DNA of 64,000 nucleotides. It comes from Tenacibaculum ovolyticum DSM 18103 (GTDB lineage Bacteria; Bacteroidota; Bacteroidia; Flavobacteriales; Flavobacteriaceae). Positions 1 to 9,119 of the stretch are shown one piece after another (within the stretch, counting starts at the first letter, position 1; each line of letters begins with the position of its first letter). The DNA lies in assembly GCF_000430545.1 (NCBI RefSeq), contig NZ_KE387166.1:1-64000 (forward strand). Direction: 5' to 3'. The translations under genes and the position numbers were made by a program. Under the pieces are notes generated by a model. That model did no database searches. It was not told where the DNA came from and saw only the letters and a list, made by a program, of their open reading frames with translations.

Positions 1-1
1 A

Positions 2-3000
2 GATTCAAATGGATGTGCTGCACCAGCAGGAACAGCAATAACAATAAGTGAAGATTTAGTATTTAGTTTAGCAACGACTAAAGATTTAACTTGTTCAGCA
101 CCAATGGCCGGAACAGTTACTATAACAGTAGCATCAGGATCTGGAAATTATACTTATGAGATTGCAGGACCAAGTGCAGTAGTTGTAGCTGGAACAGCAT
201 TTATAAGTGGTCAAACATTTAGTCCAACAGTTGCAGGTACTTATACAGTAACAGTTACAGATGAAGATGCATCACCAGCAGCTTGTCCAGTAGTAAGAAC
301 TATTGATATAGCAGTAGAAAAGCAACCAATATTTACAGCTACAGCAGTTATTGATGATATTTGTAATGGAAGTTCAGATGGAGCAATAAGTATGACACCG
401 GTTAATAATGGTATATCACCATTAACTTATACTATAGCTCCAATAGCAGGAACTTTAGATGTTGCAACAAGTACATTTGAAGATTTACCAGCAGGTATTT
501 ATACAATTACAGCAACAGGGACTAATGGATGTTCAAGCATTAGAAACGTAACAATTACTGAAAATGCTGATATTGATATTTCTGGAGCAGTTACAATAAG
601 TGAGTTTGGTTGTACAGTAGGAAATGAAACAAATAATGCTGTAGTATCAGTAAATACTGTAGGAGTAGGAGGTACTGGTAATTTTGTAAGAGCAGTATTT
701 GTATATGATAATGGTACACCTGGAGATACTACAGATGATCTTACTCAAGATAGCGGAGTATTTAGTTATACTGTTGCAAATGAAGTAGGAGGTCAAATAA
801 CAGTTACTGTTTTTGATGATAATAATTGTTCAGACACAACAATAAGAACTATAAACCCTTTTGCAAGAATTACAGGGGTAACAGTTACGTCTCAAAAAGC
901 AATTGATTGTAATAATGGTGAAGATATTATTGCAACATACAGTTCTACAATAGCAATTGCAAATGTAGAATATAGACTGTATAATGATACAACAGGTTTG
1001 TTATTGGAACCAATAAGAACAATTGATGGAGATTTTATTAGTTTATTAGCAACAGGAAATTATAGAATTGAAATTGAAAACACTGATACAAATTGTGTAT
1101 TTACAGAATATTATACTGTAGATGAAACACCAGAATATGAGTTAATTGTTAATAACATCCAAAGAGCTTGTTCAGGAGGTAATGGAAGTGTAGATTTAAC
1201 TTTTAATCCAAGCACACCATATGTTGACATTTATTCATATGAAGTTTTCAATGTAGGAGGAGTAACAACAGGTCAGATAGGAAATGGTATTGGAAATGCA
1301 ATAACAACAATAAATACGTTACCAGGAGGTGATTATTATATTGTTGTAAATATGCCAAATACACCTTTCTGTACAGTTACTTCAGGTAATTTTACTATTG
1401 AAGAGCCAGCAAATGCTTTAACTCTTTCAGAAGAGTTAACATACTTAAAATGTAATGTTTTAACTTCAGGTGAGGTTGACTTAACTGCACAAGGAGGTTG
1501 GGGAGCTTACCAATACGAATTGATAAATACAACAACAAGTGTTACTATTCAAAATTTCGATAATAATAATGTAATTACAGGTTTAGAAGCAGGTAATTAT
1601 CAAGCTACAGTTAGAGATGCTAGTAATTGTATAGAAGTAATAACTTTTCAATTAGATCCAGGTACTACAATAACAGGAAGTTATACCGTAACACCTAATG
1701 ATTGTATTGGAGAGTATACAGCTACAATTGAAGCTATAAATGTTTTAGGAGGTCAATTACAAGATGCACCTATAAATTACATGTATGCTTTAGAATATCC
1801 TGATGGAACTAGAACAACAACTCAAGCATCACCAATATTTACTAACCTATCAGCAGGAGTTGGGTATTCAGTAATAGTATCTGATGGTTATTCTTGTGAC
1901 GGAAGAGTAGGACCTATTGATATAGTTGATCCAACTAAAACAATTGCATCAGCAAATATTACAGCAGATATTACATGTAATAGAACAGAGGCAACAGTTG
2001 AAGTATCAGGATCAGGAGGAACAGGACCTTATGAATTTAGTATTGATGGAGTTAATTTCTTAGCACCAAATGCTGGACTAAACTATATTTTTAGTGTAGG
2101 AGCAGGTGAACATAATTTTTATGTAAGAGATACAGAATCATGTATTTCAGATCCAAGAATAATAACAATTAATTCATATACTGCATTAACCGCAACTTTA
2201 GATACAGCATCGGCATTTATAACATGTAACGGAGATGCAAATGCAGTATTAAGTGCAAATGCAGAAAACGGATTAGGTAATTACGAATATCAGTTATTAG
2301 ATGGATCAGATACTCCAATAGATGGTACTTGGCAAGCATCAAATTCATTCTCTAATTTAGATGTAGGAACTTATAAAATTAATGTAAGAAGTACAAATAC
2401 AGCAGGAGATGTTTGTAGTGTTATAACAGGGCAATACACAATTAATCAACCATTACCATTAGTTGGAACAGCTGTAGCTACTCAAAACGTAACATGTTTT
2501 GGTAGTAATACAGGTATAATTACAGCAACAGGTCAAGATGGTAACGGAGATTATGAATTCAATCTTGTTTCTGAACCAAGTAGTCCTGAATACCCAGAAA
2601 ACAAATATGTTAAAAATGGTGTATTTGAGAATTTAGCGGCTGGTGTATATTGGGTAACTGTTAAAGACATTGTAGGTTGTATTAATGCACCTATAAGAGT
2701 AGAGATAATAGAACCAGACGAATTAGAAATAAGTTTAGTTAGTGTAACTGAACAGGTTTGTTTAAACAGTCCAACACCAATAATTACTGTTGATGTTCAA
2801 GGAGGAACACAACCTTACTTTGTTAGTATAAATAATGTTGAGTTAGCAACACCTTATAATCAAAATCAAATAGAAATTGGTGCTGCAGCTGGAATTGAAG
2901 CAAATACGACTTATTTAATTAGTGTAAGAGATAGTGGTGGTGGATGTCCATCTAAATCAATAGCACCATTAACAACTATAGAATCTGTAGATTTAGAATT

Positions 3001-3721
3001 AACAGTAGACTTTGAATATACTTGTCCGACAGGAAACATAATCAAAGCAATTGTTGCAGATAAGTATAAGAATAATATGTCTTATAGTTTATATCTAGGA
3101 GGTACATTAGTAACAACAAATACAACTGGTGAGTTTATTGACGTAGCTGCTGGTAATGGTTATACTGTTACAGCTACAGATACTGTAACTTCATGTTCAG
3201 AAAGTTTAGTGTCAGACCCTATTGATATTGAAGATATTCAAGCGTTAACAATGACAATTGATGATTCTCAAAAAAATAAGTTAATAGCAAATGTAGATTT
3301 TGGTTTACCTCCTTATAGTTTTACAGTTGATGGAGTTGACTATGAAGATGAAAACGAAATTGTAATTTTACAAACTAAAGATTATACAATAACGGTAACA
3401 GATGCTAGAGGATGTGAAGTAACCTTAACTGTAAGAGGTGTTTATGTAACCATAACTGTTTTAAATTTATTTACACCAGATGGTGATGGAGTTAACGATT
3501 TCTGGTATCCTTTAGAAGTAGAGAACTACCATAATTTAAAAGTATATATTTTTGATAGATATGCCCGTGAAATAACTAAGTTTAGAGGAATGCAGCAAGG
3601 ATGGGATGGTACTTATGATGGTAAACCATTACCTGCAGGAGATTACTGGTATACTCTTTATTACAATGAGTTATCAGGAGAAGAGAAAAAACTAATGGGA
3701 CACTTTACATTATATAGATAA
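2..3721 (+). CDS. Giant T9SS-exported surface protein with SprB-like repeats (5' end outside window)
   Basis: The reading frame is open from base 2 through the first in-frame ATG at 104 to the stop at 3721, so this is the C-terminal part (about 1239 residues) of a longer gene. It consists of tandem domains of roughly 75-100 residues, each with a recurring pattern: a Cys near the start, a GxGxYxY-type strand, an 'F.NL.AG.Y.V.V.D...C' end. That pattern is typical of SprB repeats of cell-surface gliding adhesins. The last ~90 residues (LFTPDGDGVNDFW, then WDGTYDGKPLPAGDYWY) match the gliding-motility-associated, type B T9SS sorting domain (CHU_C). The product should cross the outer membrane by the type IX system and sit on the cell surface. 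The SprF-like gene starts one base after the stop, the usual sprB-sprF arrangement. The ligand is unknown. Confidence 0.9.
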   Translation, partial: DSNGCAAPAGTAITISEDLVFSLATTKDLTCSAPMAGTVTITVASGSGNYTYEIAGPSAVVVAGTAFISGQTFSPTVAGTYTVTVTDEDASPAACPVVRTIDIAVEKQPIFTATAVIDDICNGSSDGAISMTPVNNGISPLTYTIAPIAGTLDVATSTFEDLPAGIYTITATGTNGCSSIRNVTITENADIDISGAVTISEFGCTVGNETNNAVVSVNTVGVGGTGNFVRAVFVYDNGTPGDTTDDLTQDSGVFSYTVANEVGGQITVTVFDDNNCSDTTIRTINPFARITGVTVTSQKAIDCNNGEDIIATYSSTIAIANVEYRLYNDTTGLLLEPIRTIDGDFISLLATGNYRIEIENTDTNCVFTEYYTVDETPEYELIVNNIQRACSGGNGSVDLTFNPSTPYVDIYSYEVFNVGGVTTGQIGNGIGNAITTINTLPGGDYYIVVNMPNTPFCTVTSGNFTIEEPANALTLSEELTYLKCNVLTSGEVDLTAQGGWGAYQYELINTTTSVTIQNFDNNNVITGLEAGNYQATVRDASNCIEVITFQLDPGTTITGSYTVTPNDCIGEYTATIEAINVLGGQLQDAPINYMYALEYPDGTRTTTQASPIFTNLSAGVGYSVIVSDGYSCDGRVGPIDIVDPTKTIASANITADITCNRTEATVEVSGSGGTGPYEFSIDGVNFLAPNAGLNYIFSVGAGEHNFYVRDTESCISDPRIITINSYTALTATLDTASAFITCNGDANAVLSANAENGLGNYEYQLLDGSDTPIDGTWQASNSFSNLDVGTYKINVRSTNTAGDVCSVITGQYTINQPLPLVGTAVATQNVTCFGSNTGIITATGQDGNGDYEFNLVSEPSSPEYPENKYVKNGVFENLAAGVYWVTVKDIVGCINAPIRVEIIEPDELEISLVSVTEQVCLNSPTPIITVDVQGGTQPYFVSINNVELATPYNQNQIEIGAAAGIEANTTYLISVRDSGGGCPSKSIAPLTTIESVDLELTVDFEYTCPTGNIIKAIVADKYKNNMSYSLYLGGTLVTTNTTGEFIDVAAGNGYTVTATDTVTSCSESLVSDPIDIEDIQALTMTIDDSQKNKLIANVDFGLPPYSFTVDGVDYEDENEIVILQTKDYTITVTDARGCEVTLTVRGVYVTITVLNLFTPDGDGVNDFWYPLEVENYHNLKVYIFDRYAREITKFRGMQQGWDGTYDGKPLPAGDYWYTLYYNELSGEEKKLMGHFTLYR

Positions 3722-3722
3722 A

Positions 3723-4670
3723 ATGAAAAAGATATTAATAACAATAAGCATCGTAATTTTTAGTGTAAAATTAGTCGCTCAGGAAATTAATTTACCTCAG
3801 TACATAAGTCATATGGCAGATAATCCTTTTTTGATATCTCCCAGTTATGCCGGTATTGGTCCAGGGTTGCAAATTAGGTTAAACGGAGTAAGTCAATGGA
3901 TTGGAGTAGAAGGAGCTCCAGATACACAATCACTAGTAGTTGAAGCTCGTATAGCTGATCGATTTGGAGGAGGAATAACTGTTTTTAATGATAAAAATGG
4001 AGCTACCTCTCAAAAAGGAGTTAAATTATCACTTGCAAGTCATTTGACTTTAAGTGATTTTCATGATAGTTTTTTATCTTTCGGTTTAAGTTATAATTTT
4101 ACGCAGTTTGGTATTGATACATCTAATAATAACTCAGGACAAACTGTGGCAAATAGATCGGTTACGAACTCTAATTTTGATATTGGTATGTTATATCGTT
4201 ATGAACGATTTAGTATTAGTTTAAATGCGAATAATATATTAAACAAAAAAGTAGAAAACTTAACTACTAACGAACCAGAAGCATTAAGAAGATTTACAGT
4301 TTATTCTTCATATGTTTTAGCCAGAATTAGAAACAATATAGAAATTGAACCTTCTATGTTTGTTGAATATTATGAAGCAGATAAAAGGTCAAGAACTGAT
4401 ATGAATATTAAGGTTCGAAAAGGGATTAATGATGGATATGTTTGGGCTGGTTTAAGTTATACTTTTTTAAATGATCAGTTTTTTGTACCTAATGCAATAG
4501 CACCGTTATTGGGTATAAAAAAGGATAATTTATATATGTCTTATGGTTTTAGTATTAACATGAATGAAACACAAGATTTTAATTATGGTACTCATATGAT
4601 TACCCTTGGTTTTGATTATGAAAGAAGACCTAGTTTGGCTAGATGTACTCAAAAAATGATGATTTTTTAA
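3723..4670 (+). CDS. PorP/SprF family type IX secretion outer-membrane protein
   Basis: 315 residues with an N-terminal signal peptide (MKKILITISIVIFSVKLVAQ) followed directly by the family-typical opening 'LPQYISHMADNPFLISPSYAG'-like segment of PorP/SprF proteins. The rest has alternating hydrophobic/polar strands and ends in an aromatic residue (F), as expected for an outer-membrane barrel. SprF-type proteins are needed for export or surface anchoring of their adjacent SprB-like partner. Here the gene lies one base after such an adhesin gene, so the pair is probably cotranscribed and functionally coupled. A terminator hairpin follows at 4693-4720. Confidence 0.9.
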   Translation: MKKILITISIVIFSVKLVAQEINLPQYISHMADNPFLISPSYAGIGPGLQIRLNGVSQWIGVEGAPDTQSLVVEARIADRFGGGITVFNDKNGATSQKGVKLSLASHLTLSDFHDSFLSFGLSYNFTQFGIDTSNNNSGQTVANRSVTNSNFDIGMLYRYERFSISLNANNILNKKVENLTTNEPEALRRFTVYSSYVLARIRNNIEIEPSMFVEYYEADKRSRTDMNIKVRKGINDGYVWAGLSYTFLNDQFFVPNAIAPLLGIKKDNLYMSYGFSINMNETQDFNYGTHMITLGFDYERRPSLARCTQKMMIF

Positions 4671-4692
4671 AAAAAATAATAGTATTATAATT

Positions 4693-4720
4693 AAATCCTC
4701 AAGTTAAAACTTGAGGATTT
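4693..4720 (+). terminator. Intrinsic terminator after the adhesin/SprF operon
   Basis: Perfect 13-bp stem (AAATCCTCAAGTT / AACTTGAGGATTT) with a 2-nt loop, followed by a pyrimidine-rich tail. It lies 22 bases after the SprF stop and just before rluF. Confidence 0.8.
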
Positions 4721-4736
4721 TCTTTTCTTTGCAATA

Positions 4737-5627
4737 ATGGAAAACAAGAATAAAGTTTCAATCAATCTTAATAAATTTATTAGCAGTACAGGAGTTTCTT
4801 CTCGAAGAGAAGCTGAAAAATTTATAGCGGCAGGTAGAGTTACAATTAATAAAAATGTTGCTCAATTAGGTAACAGGGTTTTTGAAGGAGATAAAGTAAG
4901 GGTAGATGGTCGTTTATTAGAAGCCAAACCTAAAACGCTTTACATAGCTTTAAACAAACCAGTAGGTATTGTTTGTACAACAGATAGTAAGGAAAAAAAG
5001 AATATCATAAAATATGTAGGTCACCCTGAAAGATTGTTTCCAATAGGAAGGTTAGATAAACCGTCTGAAGGATTAATTTTTCTTACGAACGACGGTGATA
5101 TTGTAAACAAAATTTTACGAGCAGGAAACAATCACGAAAAAGAATATATTGTTTCGGTAAATAAAATAATTACAGAAGAGTTTATAACAAAGATGAGTAA
5201 TGGAATTCCTATTTTAGGAACTGTAACTCGAAAATGTAGAGTTAAAAAAATAAATGATTTTACTTTTCAAATTATTTTAACACAAGGTTTAAACCGCCAA
5301 ATACGTAGAATGTGTGAGTATTTAGATTATGAAGTAACTAAATTAAAACGCGAACGTATAATGAACGTAAGTTTAGGTAAATTAAAAGTAGGTGATTGGA
5401 GAGAACTGACAGCTGATGAGATGAAAGAGATTAATGAAATGATTTCTAGTTCCTCTAAAACAGAAGAAGCTTCAGTTACGGTTGAAAAGAAGAAAAAACC
5501 TAAGCAAACAATTAAAAAGGAAGTTAAAAAACCAAACGATTTTAATAGAAAGAGTGCTTCTTTCAGAAAAAAATCACCAAAATCAAATAAAAGTACAAAT
5601 CAAAAATTCGGACGTAAACGTAAATAG
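4737..5627 (+). CDS. rluF: 23S rRNA pseudouridine synthase, RluF-like
   Basis: 296 residues. Residues ~8-55 form an S4 RNA-binding domain (NKFISSTGVSSRREAEKFI). This is followed by the RsuA/RluB/E/F catalytic domain with the signature RLDKPSEGLIFLTNDGD, where the Asp in GRLD is the catalytic nucleophile. The closest recognised subfamily is RluF, which isomerises U2604 of 23S rRNA. The last ~60 residues are a Lys-rich, probably disordered tail, common in Bacteroidota members. The ATG lies six bases after a TTTCTTTG sequence resembling a weak -7 box, suggesting a very short leader. The exact target uridine is inferred from family similarity only. Confidence 0.85.
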   Translation: MENKNKVSINLNKFISSTGVSSRREAEKFIAAGRVTINKNVAQLGNRVFEGDKVRVDGRLLEAKPKTLYIALNKPVGIVCTTDSKEKKNIIKYVGHPERLFPIGRLDKPSEGLIFLTNDGDIVNKILRAGNNHEKEYIVSVNKIITEEFITKMSNGIPILGTVTRKCRVKKINDFTFQIILTQGLNRQIRRMCEYLDYEVTKLKRERIMNVSLGKLKVGDWRELTADEMKEINEMISSSSKTEEASVTVEKKKKPKQTIKKEVKKPNDFNRKSASFRKKSPKSNKSTNQKFGRKRK

Positions 5628-5647
5628 TTATAAGAAAAATTATTATT

Positions 5648-5811
5648 ATACCAATTCGGATATAAAATGATTGTAAATAAATATGCTTTAATTTTCGCTA
5701 GTTTAAGGCATGAAATTGAAACATAGCCTTAGCTATATTTCAAATTTTATAACAAAAAAATAGTAGAAAAGTAAATATATTTTACCGATTATATTATGTC
5801 CGAATTGGTAT
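5648..5811. repeat. MITE-like element with 13-bp terminal inverted repeats
   Basis: ATACCAATTCGGA at 5648-5660 is repeated as its exact reverse complement at 5799-5811. Between them lies an inner imperfect hairpin, TGAAACATAGC (5717-5727) against GCTATATTTCA (5732-5742). No ORF is present in the 164-bp unit. It fills most of the 289-base gap between rluF and tgt. Non-autonomous transposable element or REP-like repeat is the best reading; only one copy is visible in this window. Confidence 0.6.
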
Positions 5812-5902
5812 TACATAGAATTTAATACAGTATAATTGATACACGAGGTTCTAAGTAATAATTATTATGATTTTATTTACTTTTTCAATTCTTAAATAAG
5901 CG

Positions 5903-5910
5903 TATATTTG
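5903..5910 (+). promoter_or_regulatory. Bacteroidota -7 promoter box for tgt
   Basis: TATATTTG matches the TAnnTTTG -7 consensus exactly and ends six bases before the tgt ATG (5917), so the mRNA is expected to be leaderless or nearly so. The TTG of this box is in frame with tgt and can be mistaken for a start codon at 5908. Confidence 0.65.
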
Positions 5911-5916
5911 CCACTT

Positions 5917-7047
5917 ATGCAATTCGATCTAAAAACAACCGACCCAAAAAGTAAAGCCCGAGCAGGAGTTATAACTACTGATCACGGAACTATAGAAACT
6001 CCAATTTTTATGCCTGTAGGTACAGTAGGTACTGTAAAAGGTGTTCATCAATCTGAGTTGAAAAATGAGATAAATCCCGATATAATTTTAGGAAATACCT
6101 ACCATTTATATTTACGACCTAAATTAGAAACGTTAGAAGCCGCAGGAGGTTTACATAAGTTTATGAATTGGGATCGAAATATTTTAACAGATAGTGGAGG
6201 ATATCAAGTTTATTCTTTATCTGGAAGAAGAAAAATTAATGAAGAGGGAGTAAAATTTAAAAGTCATATTGATGGTTCTACACATTTCTTTACACCAGAA
6301 AATGTAATGGAAACGCAACGTACAATTGGTGCCGATATTATTATGGCATTTGATGAATGTACACCGTACCCTTGTGATTATAATTATGCAAAACGTTCTA
6401 TGCATATGACGCATAGGTGGTTGAAACGATGTGTAAATCATTTAGAAAAACTACCTTTTAAATATGGTCATGAACAAACGTTTTTTCCTATTGTACAAGG
6501 AAGTACTTATAAAGATTTAAGAAAACAATCAGCAGAATATATTGCTTCAGTTGGAGCGCAAGGAAATGCTATTGGTGGGCTTTCAGTTGGTGAACCTGCG
6601 GAAGAATTGTATGCCATGACAGAAATTGTTACGGCTATTTTACCAGAAGATAAGCCTCGTTATTTAATGGGAGTTGGAACTCCAATTAATATTTTAGAGA
6701 ATATCGCTTTAGGTATTGATATGTTTGATTGTGTAATGCCAACTCGTAACGCTCGTAATGGTATGTTATTTACAGCATACGGATCTATCAACATAAAGAA
6801 TAAAAAGTGGGAACAAGATTTTTCTCCGATAGACGATATGGGGATTACTTGGGTAGATACGATGTATTCAAAAGCATATTTACGTCACCTTTTTGCTGCA
6901 AAAGAAATGCTAGGAAAACAAATAGCATCTATTCATAATTTAGGTTTCTATTTGTGGTTAACAAGAGAAGCAAGAAAGCATATTTTAGCTGGAGATTTCG
7001 TAGAATGGAAAGACAAGATGGTTAAACAAATGGACAATCGTTTATAA
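5917..7047 (+). CDS. tgt: tRNA-guanine transglycosylase (queuosine pathway)
   Basis: 376 residues from ATG 5917; the in-frame TTG at 5908 lies in the promoter box and is rejected. Exchanges guanine 34 of GUN-anticodon tRNAs for preQ1. Clear family motifs: TDSGGYQVYSL with the catalytic Asp, the GGLSVGEP loop, and FDCVMPTRNARNG containing the second Asp. In the C-terminal part, where bacterial enzymes normally carry a CxCxxC zinc site, the sequence reads WVDTMYSKAYLRHL with no cysteines, although the later IHNL histidine is kept. The queuosine gene queE lies 4 kb away in a separate unit. The LptF/G-type permease starts 11 bases downstream and may be cotranscribed. Confidence 0.95.
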   Translation: MQFDLKTTDPKSKARAGVITTDHGTIETPIFMPVGTVGTVKGVHQSELKNEINPDIILGNTYHLYLRPKLETLEAAGGLHKFMNWDRNILTDSGGYQVYSLSGRRKINEEGVKFKSHIDGSTHFFTPENVMETQRTIGADIIMAFDECTPYPCDYNYAKRSMHMTHRWLKRCVNHLEKLPFKYGHEQTFFPIVQGSTYKDLRKQSAEYIASVGAQGNAIGGLSVGEPAEELYAMTEIVTAILPEDKPRYLMGVGTPINILENIALGIDMFDCVMPTRNARNGMLFTAYGSINIKNKKWEQDFSPIDDMGITWVDTMYSKAYLRHLFAAKEMLGKQIASIHNLGFYLWLTREARKHILAGDFVEWKDKMVKQMDNRL

Positions 7048-7058
7048 AAACCTTTTTT

Positions 7059-8144
7059 TTGAAAATATTAGATTGGTACATATTAAAACGCTATTTGGTA
7101 ACATTTTTATTTACCCTATTAATATTAATACCTATTGCGGTAGCTATTGATATTGCAGAGAAAATAGATAAATTTTTACGTGAAGAAAATTTAACTCTTT
7201 TTGAAGTAGTAAATGATTATTACAAGAATTTTATAATCTATTACGCAAATACATTTATGCCATTGGCATTATTTATTGCAGTAATTTTATTTACATCAAA
7301 ATTAGCAAATAATACTGAGGTTGTAGCAATTAACAGCTCTCAGATATCATTTACTCGCTTTTTATACCCATACTTTATAGGAGCTACAATTGTTTGTGTC
7401 TTGGCTTTATCAATGAACCACTTTTTTGTGCCTTCTAGTAGTAAAACAAGAAAAGCGTTTGTGAGAAAATATTTAAAGAAGAAGAAATATGCTGACAAAT
7501 CAATAAATGAGTTTAGTTTACAGCTAAATGATAGTACTTATATGTTCCTTCAAAGATTTAATTTAAAAAGTAATTCAGGTAATTATTTTTCAACTGAAGT
7601 TTATGATGGAATTCAGTTAAAGTATCAACTAACGGCTGATAATATTAGATGGAACGAAAAAGACAGTACGTTTAAATTAAGTACCTGGAAAAAAAGAAAA
7701 ATATTTAAAGATAGAGATAGCATTTTTTCTGGAAATAGTTTAGATACTACTTTTTCTTTTACACCTAAAGACTTTAACTATAAAAACATTATGGCTCAAG
7801 AAATGAATTCTCCTGAGTTAATAGAATTTATTGAGATTTCTAAAAAAAGAGGAGTTAAAAACTTAAATGTTTATTTAGTTGAATTATATAAACGTACTAG
7901 TTTACCGATAGCTTGTTATATTTTAACTTTAATAGCTGTAGTTTTAGCTCATAAGAAAAGAAGAGGTGGAGTAGGTTTAAACTTAGCTTTAGGTATTTCA
8001 GTAATGTTTATTTATGTATTTTTCTTAAAAGTAGCAGAAGTACTTGGTGGAGTAGCGGGTGCAAATGCATTATTAAATGTTTGGACACCAAATGTTGTTT
8101 TTGGAGGGTACGCAATATATTTATATATCAATGCAAGGAAATAA
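7059..8144 (+). CDS. LptF/LptG family permease (lipopolysaccharide export)
   Basis: 361 residues beginning at a TTG codon that gives the expected N-terminus MKILDWYILKRYLVTFLFTLL. Three membrane segments in the first ~120 residues and three in the last ~90 flank a periplasmic beta-jellyroll-like middle (residues ~140-265), the YjgP/YjgQ (Lpt permease) architecture. These proteins pair with LptB to extract LPS from the inner membrane and pass it to LptC/A. The N-terminal WYILKRY pattern fits LptG slightly better than LptF, but I cannot separate the two with confidence. It lies 11 bases after tgt and overlaps the following transporter gene by 14 bases. Confidence 0.85.
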   Translation: MKILDWYILKRYLVTFLFTLLILIPIAVAIDIAEKIDKFLREENLTLFEVVNDYYKNFIIYYANTFMPLALFIAVILFTSKLANNTEVVAINSSQISFTRFLYPYFIGATIVCVLALSMNHFFVPSSSKTRKAFVRKYLKKKKYADKSINEFSLQLNDSTYMFLQRFNLKSNSGNYFSTEVYDGIQLKYQLTADNIRWNEKDSTFKLSTWKKRKIFKDRDSIFSGNSLDTTFSFTPKDFNYKNIMAQEMNSPELIEFIEISKKRGVKNLNVYLVELYKRTSLPIACYILTLIAVVLAHKKRRGGVGLNLALGISVMFIYVFFLKVAEVLGGVAGANALLNVWTPNVVFGGYAIYLYINARK

Positions 8145-9030
8145 ATTAAAAAATTATCTTCATTTACATTTCATTGTATTTATTTGGGGATTTACAGCAA
8201 TACTCGGTGCATTAATTTCTATTGATGCAGTTCCTTTAGTATGGTATCGCATGTCTTTAGCAGTAGTGTTTATTGCAATCTATTTTTTTATTAGTAAAAA
8301 ATCATTTAAAGTAGATAAAAAAGGACTCTTAAAGTTTTTATTATCAGGTATAATCATAGCAATACATTGGGTAACATTTTTTAAAGCAATAAAAGTATCA
8401 AATGTTTCTGTAGCTTTAGTAACAATGAGTACAGGTGCTTTTTTTGCTTCACTTATTGAGCCTATTTTTTTTAAAAGAAAAATTAAGCCAATTGAAATTT
8501 TATTAGGACTATTAGTAATAGTAGGGCTTTATATCATTTTTAACTTTCAAAGTCAATACACATTAGGAATCATTTATGCCTTAATATCGGCTTTTTTGTC
8601 AGCTTTATTTGCTGTTTTAAACGGTCTTTTTATAAAAAAATATGATGCTAATGTAATTTCCTTTTATCAATTATTATTTGGTGCATTAGGGGTAACATTG
8701 TATTTATTATTTACACAAAAATTTTCAATTCAATTTTTTCAAATATCAGCAAATGATTGGTTTTATTTAATCATATTAAGTAGCATTTGTACTGCATATG
8801 CCTTTATTGCTTCTGTATATGTTATGAAATATCTAACACCATACACTGTAATGCTAACTATTAATTTAGAGCCAATTTACGCTATTGTTTTAGCGCTAAT
8901 AGTATTTGGAGAGAAAGAGCAAATGAGTGCCGAATTTTATTATGGAGCATTTATTGTTTTATTCGTAGTCGTATTAAATGGTATTTTAAAAAATACAAGT
9001 TTAATAAAAAATAAATTTAGGAAAAAATAG
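8131..9030 (+). CDS. EamA-family (drug/metabolite transporter superfamily) permease
   Basis: About 299 residues from the ATG at 8131 (MQGNKLKNYLHLH); an upstream in-frame ATG at 8077 would extend it far into the previous gene and is less likely. Ten hydrophobic segments arranged as two EamA halves are visible, with the typical first helix (VFIWGFTAILGALISI) and the repeat second-half helix (TPYTVMLTINLEPIYAIVLA). These are inner-membrane exporters of amino acids or other metabolites; the substrate cannot be told from sequence. The gene overlaps the preceding permease by 14 bases, implying translational coupling. Confidence 0.85.
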   Translation: MQGNKLKNYLHLHFIVFIWGFTAILGALISIDAVPLVWYRMSLAVVFIAIYFFISKKSFKVDKKGLLKFLLSGIIIAIHWVTFFKAIKVSNVSVALVTMSTGAFFASLIEPIFFKRKIKPIEILLGLLVIVGLYIIFNFQSQYTLGIIYALISAFLSALFAVLNGLFIKKYDANVISFYQLLFGALGVTLYLLFTQKFSIQFFQISANDWFYLIILSSICTAYAFIASVYVMKYLTPYTVMLTINLEPIYAIVLALIVFGEKEQMSAEFYYGAFIVLFVVVLNGILKNTSLIKNKFRKK

Positions 9031-9073
9031 CGTTTTAAGAAAAGTTAGAAAGCTAAACTCTACAATTTTTTAG

Positions 9074-9081
9074 TATGTTTG
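9074..9081 (+). promoter_or_regulatory. -7 promoter box for accA
   Basis: TATGTTTG fits TAnnTTTG exactly, 38 bases before the accA ATG. This gives a short AT-rich leader. Confidence 0.6.
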
Positions 9082-9119
9082 CCTTTGAAAACAACTAATA
9101 TAAAATCAAACTATATATA

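Noticed and set aside
104..3721. ATG 104 as the start of the adhesin gene
   Set aside because: The frame is open to base 2 with continuing repeat-domain sequence, and no signal peptide follows ATG 104; the true start lies upstream of the window.
5482..5670. Plus-strand ORF of 62 codons within the rluF 3' end
   Set aside because: Shadow frame of the Lys-rich rluF tail; low-complexity translation and no independent start signals.
5908..5916. TTG start for tgt at 5908
   Set aside because: The TTG is part of a perfect -7 promoter box (TATATTTG); ATG 5917 fits the family N-terminus.
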